A program made the position numbers and the translations under genes. From an uncultured Methanomassiliicoccales archaeon (GTDB lineage: Archaea > Thermoplasmatota > Thermoplasmata > Methanomassiliicoccales > Methanomethylophilaceae), in assembly GCA_934234005.1 (NCBI GenBank), contig CAKQHC010000002.1, forward strand, positions 1 through 37,805: a stretch of DNA of 37,805 nt, read 5' to 3'. The notes under the pieces are model-generated. The model was not told where the DNA came from, made no database searches, and saw only the letters and a list, made by a program, of their open reading frames with translations. Shown here piece by piece: positions 33,183 to 37,805 of this stretch; the first letter of the stretch is position 1, and the number at the start of each line of letters is the position of its first letter.

Positions 33183-34937
33183 ATGAAGATACTCTACAGT
33201 GACGGTTCCGTGAAAGAGAGCGACGAAGATCTCAAAGTTCTCAGACACACCGCCTCACATATCTTGGCACAGGCTGTAAAAAGACTGTACCCCGAAACAA
33301 AATTATCCATAGGGCCTGCCATCGACGACGGATTCTACTACGACTTTGACAAAGAAGGAGGATTCGTTCCCGAAGATCTCGACAAACTCGAAGCCGAGAT
33401 GAAGAAAATTGTCAAAGAAAATCTGAAACTGGAAACATTCACCAAACCCCGCGCCGAAGCAATCGAGTTTTTGAAAGAAAAAGGCGAGGACTACAAAGTA
33501 CAGCTTGTCGAGGATCTTCCGGAAGATGCCGTAATCAGTTTCTACAAACAGGGCGAATTCGTTGATCTTTGTGCGGGCCCCCATGTTACGTACACCAAAG
33601 CCGTCAAAGCATTCAAGCTCCTGTCCATTGCCGGTGCGTACTGGCGCGGTGATGAGAAGAACAAGATGCTTACCCGCATTTACGGTACGGCATTCGGAAA
33701 CAAAGAAGAACTGGATGCATACCTTACTATGCTGGAAGAAGCCAAAAAGAGAGATCACCGTAAACTCGGAAAAGAACTCGGACTGTTCGCCATAATGGAG
33801 GAAGGGCCCGGATTCCCGTTCTTCCTGCCCAAAGGAATGATCCTCAAGAACACTCTGATTGACTATTGGAGAGAGCTTCATATCAAAGCCGGATATCAGG
33901 AAATCAGTACTCCGATTATCCTTAATCAGCAGCTTTGGCTTACTTCCGGACACTGGGACCACTACAAAGACAACATGTATACGACCACAATCGACGACGA
34001 GCCGTATTGCATCAAGCCGATGAACTGCCCGGGATCGGTATTGGTATACAGGAATGAACCCCACTCGTACAGAGAACTGCCTCTGAGGCTCGGAGAACTC
34101 GGTCTCGTACACAGACACGAAAGGTCCGGTACGCTTCACGGACTGTTCAGGGTAAGGTGTTTCACACAGGACGATGCACACATATACATGACCCGTGACC
34201 AGATTACCGATGAAATCAAAGGCGTTGTTAAACTGATTAACGAGGTCTATTCCAAATTCGGATTCAAATACCATGTGGAACTTTCCACCAGGCCCGAGGA
34301 TTCCATGGGATCGGACGAAGATTGGGAAGATGCCACAAACGGATTGATTACCGCTCTGAAAGCATCCGGTCTCGATTACATCGTCAACGAAGGCGACGGC
34401 GCATTCTACGGTCCGAAGATAGACTTCCATCTTGAGGATTCGCTCGGAAGAACATGGCAGTGCGGAACCATACAGCTTGACTTCCAGATGCCTCAGAGAT
34501 TTGATATTTGGTATACCGGAGCAGACGGCGAGAAGCACAGGCCCATCATGGTTCACCGCGTTCTTTTCGGATCGATAGAAAGATTCATAGGAATTCTTAT
34601 AGAACATTATGCCGGAAAGTTCCCGGTATGGCTGTCGCCCGTGCAGGCTAAAGTCCTTTCCGTATCCGAAAAATCATATGCATACGCTGAAGAAATCGCA
34701 CAAAAACTCAAGGATTCCGGCATAAGAACAGAACTTGACAACAGAAGTGAGAAGATCGGATACAAAATCCGTGAAGCTCAGCTTGAGAAAGTTCCCTATA
34801 TGATTGTTCTCGGCGAAAAAGAAAGCGATGACGGAACCATTGTCACCGTAAGAAGCAGAGACAAAGGCGATATCGGAAGCATGGCGACGGAAGATTTCAT
34901 CGCCGCGACCGTGAAAGAAATCAAAGACAGGGTTTGA
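33183..34937 (+). CDS. thrS: Threonyl-tRNA synthetase, bacterial-type, without N-terminal TGS domain
   Basis: A 584-residue class II synthetase that attaches threonine to its tRNA. The N-terminal editing domain has HTASHILAQA (His22 and His26) and CAGPH, as in bacterial and eukaryotic ThrRS; most archaeal ThrRS use an unrelated D-aminoacyl deacylase-like editing domain. The catalytic core has CIKPMNCPG, with the zinc Cys, motif 2 HRHERSGTLHGLFRVRCFTQDDAH (split over the active site), and HRVLFGSIERFIG with motif 3. The anticodon-binding domain closes with EKVPYMIVLGEKE. The bacterial enzyme is about 640 residues with a TGS domain in front; here only about ten residues precede the editing domain, so the TGS is missing. 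A stem-loop follows the stop. Confidence 0.95.
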   Translation: MKILYSDGSVKESDEDLKVLRHTASHILAQAVKRLYPETKLSIGPAIDDGFYYDFDKEGGFVPEDLDKLEAEMKKIVKENLKLETFTKPRAEAIEFLKEKGEDYKVQLVEDLPEDAVISFYKQGEFVDLCAGPHVTYTKAVKAFKLLSIAGAYWRGDEKNKMLTRIYGTAFGNKEELDAYLTMLEEAKKRDHRKLGKELGLFAIMEEGPGFPFFLPKGMILKNTLIDYWRELHIKAGYQEISTPIILNQQLWLTSGHWDHYKDNMYTTTIDDEPYCIKPMNCPGSVLVYRNEPHSYRELPLRLGELGLVHRHERSGTLHGLFRVRCFTQDDAHIYMTRDQITDEIKGVVKLINEVYSKFGFKYHVELSTRPEDSMGSDEDWEDATNGLITALKASGLDYIVNEGDGAFYGPKIDFHLEDSLGRTWQCGTIQLDFQMPQRFDIWYTGADGEKHRPIMVHRVLFGSIERFIGILIEHYAGKFPVWLSPVQAKVLSVSEKSYAYAEEIAQKLKDSGIRTELDNRSEKIGYKIREAQLEKVPYMIVLGEKESDDGTIVTVRSRDKGDIGSMATEDFIAATVKEIKDRV

Positions 34938-34943
34938 TTTGAA

Positions 34944-34968
34944 AAGCCTGCCGTACACCGGCGGGCTT
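34944..34968 (+). terminator. Stem-loop after thrS
   Basis: AAGCCTGCCG (34944-34953) pairs with CGGCGGGCTT (34959-34968), 10 bp including one G-U, with a 5-base loop. It starts six bases after the TGA. Confidence 0.65.
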
Positions 34969-35049
34969 CTTAATCAAATCAAATACTTAAAAAAACCAGA
35001 CATACGACTCTTATAAGTAAAGAACGTTCGGCAGTTAAGGAGGCATCAT

Positions 35050-35304
35050 ATGCCGATACACGAAAAAAACCTAATCGAAGAGGACTATGTAATTCCCATA
35101 ATACTTCAGGCATATTGGAACGACGGCTGTACTGTAGAGCACGTATGTGACGAAATCGGAAACGTAACTGTCGTCAAACAAAAAATCGAAAAACTCGTAA
35201 AAAACGATGTTCTGGTGTGTAACGAAGGCGTCATCCGCCTTACAAAATCAGGACTGGCTATCGGAAAACACCTTGATGCCGCCGCCGATATTCTTAATTC
35301 CTGA
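35050..35304 (+). CDS. Small winged-helix-like protein
   Basis: The 84-residue protein has the pattern of a winged helix: helix 1 YVIPIILQAYWND, then CTVEHVCDEIG, then NVTVVKQKIEKLVKNDVLV as the recognition helix, and a wing with VCNEGVIRLTKSGLAIGKHL. This is the pattern of small archaeal transcription regulators; DNA contact is inferred. A good AAGGAGG is six bases upstream of ATG 35050, and TATA-like ACTTAAAAAA lies at about 34985. Its target is unknown; the neighbours are thrS and a transporter gene. Confidence 0.7.
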   Translation: MPIHEKNLIEEDYVIPIILQAYWNDGCTVEHVCDEIGNVTVVKQKIEKLVKNDVLVCNEGVIRLTKSGLAIGKHLDAAADILNS

Positions 35305-35340
35305 CCCACGATGATAAATAGATGCTGTAGATGAACGGTC

Positions 35341-36240
35341 ATGAAAGATGTGAGTCCATACATCGGCATAGCCTCGGTACTTTCCGCAGGCATAATATGG
35401 GGATTTCTGGGACTGTTCGTCAGAAGTCTTGCCGACTATGGGTTCACACCCATACAGATGACTTGCATCCGTTATGTTGTTGTGGCCTTGTTTTTAGGTG
35501 CGATTCTGTTATGCATCAATCCGGCCAGCCTTCGCATTAATCGCAGATCCGTATTGGTATTCTTTATCATGGGTGTTTTCGGATCTGCCCTCAATTCGAT
35601 ATTCTATTTCCAATCAATGAATATGATTTCCATCGGACTGGCTACCATACTTCAGTATATATCGCCGTTTGTCGTGGTTTTATTTTCAATTCTGCTGTTC
35701 CATGAAAAACTGACCCATGAAAAAGCAATAGCGCTGATTGTCGCGTTTGTCGGGTGCATTCTCTGCACCGGAATTCTGACCGATTTCGGTTCTGTCAACA
35801 TCATGGGAATAATATTCGGCACTTTGTCCGGATTGTGTTACAGTATGTACACCATCGGATCCAAAATTGCTTCGTGCAAATACGGAATCTTAAACATAAC
35901 CTGCGCAAGTTCGATTTGCAGCTGAAGTATTATCATACCGTTCAGTGATTTGTCCTCAGCGACAGATATAATGGTCTCGTCCTTAGACGCTTCCATGCTG
36001 ATGATTGGCCTTATCTTTCTCATGACACTTCTGCCGTTTTCTCTGTATAATGTCGGAGTGAGCAGAATGGATGCGGGAAAAGCTTCCATTATAACATACA
36101 TCGAACCTGTCGTATCTACGATTGTCGGATTCTGCGTCTACAACGAGGCAATAACCTTGGTTACGGTTCTGGGAATTACTATGGTTCTGACCTCTCTGAT
36201 TCTGATAAACAGAAAACCGACTTGTACATATAGCAAGTAA
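35341..36240 (+). pseudogene. EamA/DMT-family transporter interrupted by an in-frame TGA
   Basis: One 300-codon frame runs from ATG 35341 to TAA 36240, except that codon 195 (35923-35925) is TGA. Residues 1-194 hold the first EamA repeat (VLSAGIIWGFLGLFVR, then hydrophobic helices to FGTLSGLCYSMYTIGSK). The sequence after the TGA stays in the same frame and completes the second repeat (LMTLLPFSLYNVGVSRMDAGKASIITYIEPV, the usual family segment, here split by Lys). So the break is a point change, not a frameshift. The TGA falls inside what should be a membrane helix. A TGG to TGA change, a sequencing error or, less likely, UGA recoding could explain it. The intact protein would be a drug/metabolite exporter with ten helices. 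Confidence 0.8.
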
Positions 36241-36321
36241 TTGCACGCAGTCTTCCAGATATCCTTTTATGCTACTGATTCGGTACGCTCATCGCTCTAC
36301 GGAGCAGGATGCACTTGGATA

Positions 36322-36591
36322 ATGAAACGGATTAGTTTTAACTATAAACGGAAGGGAAGTGGAGAAAGAATCGGTAAAATCGGACTTTTGGCAGTAATCC
36401 TGTTGGCTCTTGTCGTGACACCAGTTACGGCGAACCAAACGGATGCAGCAGACGGCGAAACAACAGAAACGGGTTTTAACTCGCTTTCTGAAGAAAAACA
36501 GACGCAGATTATAGGTGCAATCGCAGGACTTGTGGTTGTAATCGGAATTATAATTCTGCTTATGAAGATTAAAGACAAAGAAATGCCTTAA
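36322..36591 (+). CDS. Small two-helix membrane or secreted protein
   Basis: From ATG 36322 the 89-residue protein has a basic N-terminus (KRISFNYKRKGSGERIGK), a hydrophobic helix (IGLLAVILLALVVTPVTA) that resembles a signal sequence ending in a likely cleavage site (VTA-NQ), a short polar segment rich in Thr, Glu and Asp, and a second helix (IIGAIAGLVVVIGIIILLM) with a charged end (KIKDKEMP). It probably spans the membrane with the acidic segment outside. It has no recognised family. A longer frame from 36241 lacks an ATG. A stem-loop follows the TAA. Confidence 0.55.
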   Translation: MKRISFNYKRKGSGERIGKIGLLAVILLALVVTPVTANQTDAADGETTETGFNSLSEEKQTQIIGAIAGLVVVIGIIILLMKIKDKEMP

Positions 36592-36596
36592 AACCA

Positions 36597-36612
36597 GGCC
36601 GGTCCACCGGCC
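36597..36612 (+). terminator. Stem-loop after the small membrane protein gene
   Basis: GGCCGGT-CC-ACCGGCC is a perfect 7-bp stem with a 2-base loop, six bases after the TAA at 36589-36591. There is no T-run after it. Confidence 0.5.
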
Positions 36613-36625
36613 GCCTTCGTCCCAC

Positions 36626-36638
36626 AAATATATTAATA
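36626..36638 (+). promoter_or_regulatory. TATA box of the hisS gene
   Basis: An AAATATATTAATA segment is centred about 27 bases before ATG 36660, which fits a leaderless archaeal transcript. Confidence 0.6.
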
Positions 36639-36659
36639 GCCCGTTGACTAGCATCAGAC

Positions 36660-37805
36660 ATGAGCATTCAGGCACCCAGAGGAACAAGGGATTTCCTCCC
36701 CGACGAGATGGAAAAACGCAGATTTTACGAGGGCGTTCTCAGACATACGGCGTCGATCTTCGGATTCAGAGAGATAGAAACACCCATATTCGAAGATGCC
36801 GAACTTTTTATCCTCAGATCGGGCCCGAACGTTCTTAAAGAACTGTATAACTTCAAAGACAAGGGAGATAGGGAACTGGCACTCAGGCCCGAAATGACCG
36901 CTCCCGCAATCAGGCTGTTCGTTAACAACATGTCCAATGAGCCGAAGCCCATCAAAGTCTTCTATTTCGGCCAATGTTTCAGATATGAAAGGCCCCAGAG
37001 CGGAAGATACAGAGAATTCTTCCAATTCGGTGCGGAACTCATAGGTTCGGCCACTCCTGAAACCGACGCGGAAGTCATTTCAATGGCTGCTTCCATGATT
37101 CGCAACCTCGGACTTAAAGATTATAAAATCAGAATCGGACACATAGGCGTTCTTAGACAGAAGATTGCAGACATCGGAGTCCCCAAAGAAAGAACCGCAG
37201 AAGTTCTTCAAAAACTCGATAAAAAACTGTATGACGAAGCCCGCCCTATTCTTGCAGACATCGGAGTATCGGAAAAAGACACGGATGATCTGTTTGAACT
37301 TACCGAAACGGTAGGCGGAACCGAAGTTCTGAACCGTGTGCCCGGAGATGCGGGAGATTATCTGCGCAAAGTTGTTTCGTTCCTTGAAAAAATGGGCGTT
37401 ACGGATTTGGAAATCGACCTGGGAGTCGTAAGAGGATTGGATTACTACACAGGAATGGTGTTTGAAGCCGAAGCTCCCTCCCTCGGAGCAGAAAAACAGA
37501 TTTGCGGAGGCGGATCTTACACATTATCCGAACTTTTCGGCGGAGAAAAAGTATTCTCGACCGGTTTTGCGATAGGATTTGACAGAATTCTTCTTGCAAT
37601 GGAAAAAGAAGGCCAGATGTATAAACCGAAAGGAATAGACGCATACGTCGTACCCGTAACCGAAGACATGCGTATGGCGTCCGCAGAGATTACCGCCAAG
37701 CTCCGTGCCGCAGATATTTCTGCAGACATGGATCTTATGGGAAGAAAGATGGGTAAAGCGTTGAAATACGCGTCGGATTCGAATGCCAAATATGCGGTAA
37801 TCGTC
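36660..37805 (+). CDS. hisS: Histidyl-tRNA synthetase, C-terminus outside window
   Basis: The frame starts at ATG 36660 and is open to the window edge, giving 382 codons of an expected 410-430. It attaches histidine to its tRNA. APRGTRDFLPDEM opens the class II core. LRPEMTAPAIRLF precedes motif 2, RYERPQSGRYREFFQFG, with the catalytic arginine. GLDYYTGMVFE is the histidine-binding motif, and FAIGFDRILLAM is motif 3. The last part visible (AYVVPVTEDMRMASAEI) is the anticodon-binding domain. A TATA box about 27 bases before the ATG is the reason for choosing this start. Confidence 0.95.
   Translation, partial: MSIQAPRGTRDFLPDEMEKRRFYEGVLRHTASIFGFREIETPIFEDAELFILRSGPNVLKELYNFKDKGDRELALRPEMTAPAIRLFVNNMSNEPKPIKVFYFGQCFRYERPQSGRYREFFQFGAELIGSATPETDAEVISMAASMIRNLGLKDYKIRIGHIGVLRQKIADIGVPKERTAEVLQKLDKKLYDEARPILADIGVSEKDTDDLFELTETVGGTEVLNRVPGDAGDYLRKVVSFLEKMGVTDLEIDLGVVRGLDYYTGMVFEAEAPSLGAEKQICGGGSYTLSELFGGEKVFSTGFAIGFDRILLAMEKEGQMYKPKGIDAYVVPVTEDMRMASAEITAKLRAADISADMDLMGRKMGKALKYASDSNAKYAVIV

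Noticed and set aside
33173..33202. Nine-codon frame overlapping the thrS start
   Set aside because: It could be a leader peptide but shows no threonine-rich content and probably arises by chance.
33303..34607. 434-codon leftward frame inside thrS
   Set aside because: The forward frame is a full synthetase; the reverse product is Phe/Val-rich and unrecognisable.

Overview
The window reads as chromosomal DNA of a methanogenic archaeon of the Methanomassiliicoccales type (Thermoplasmata). This is inferred from gene content and signals, not from a marker gene. Supporting points are archaeal TATA boxes about 25 bases before starts (some apparently leaderless), a Hef-type helicase beside an ATP-dependent DNA ligase, a DRG/Rbg GTPase with a TGS domain, the archaeal cbi route to cobamides, and the C5 route to tetrapyrroles. 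None of the 36 complete genes ends in TAG (26 TGA, 10 TAA), as expected where UAG is reserved for pyrrolysine. No rRNA, tRNA, CRISPR array, transposase or phage gene was seen.

Layout. 1-1400: partial ADP-forming acyl-CoA synthetase, leftward. 1401-1865: promoters for two directions, a 19-base imperfect direct repeat and a strongly folded candidate non-coding RNA (about 1631-1860) that I cannot assign to a known family. 1866-8942: a leftward hypothetical gene, then rightward genes for an AhpD-like protein, an A-type Fe-S protein with an unusual tail, a zinc-ribbon protein, the Hef-like helicase, DNA ligase and a pirin. 8966-17422: cobamide (corrin ring) cluster in two divergent operons, cbiC-cbiH-cbiF-cbiL leftward and cbiD-cbiG-cbiJET-cbiA rightward, sharing a 104-base promoter region. 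17462-20444: parvulin, DUF308 membrane protein, a PD-(D/E)XK-like protein with iron-sulfur cysteines but a degraded active site, a 51-residue zinc-ribbon protein and an unknown protein. 20510-27009: leftward seven-gene operon from precorrin-2 dehydrogenase-like through hemA, hemB, hemL, hemC and cobA to hemD. 27127-30636: O-acetylhomoserine sulfhydrylase-like enzyme, flavodoxin/ferredoxin fusion and membrane zinc-ribbon protein. 30870-37805: Rbg GTPase, aldose epimerase, bacterial-type threonyl-tRNA synthetase, small winged-helix-like protein, an EamA transporter gene broken by an in-frame TGA, a small membrane protein and partial hisS.

How the genes work together. The hem operon makes uroporphyrinogen III from glutamyl-tRNA and methylates it to precorrin-2. 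The dehydrogenase-like protein would oxidise precorrin-2 to sirohydrochlorin, the branch point to siroheme, F430 and cobamides. The cbi operons carry the cobalt corrinoid through ring contraction, methylations, decarboxylation and methyl migration to the a,c-diamide. A cobalt chelatase and the late cobamide genes are not in the window. Many transcription units end in a compact GC-rich stem-loop.
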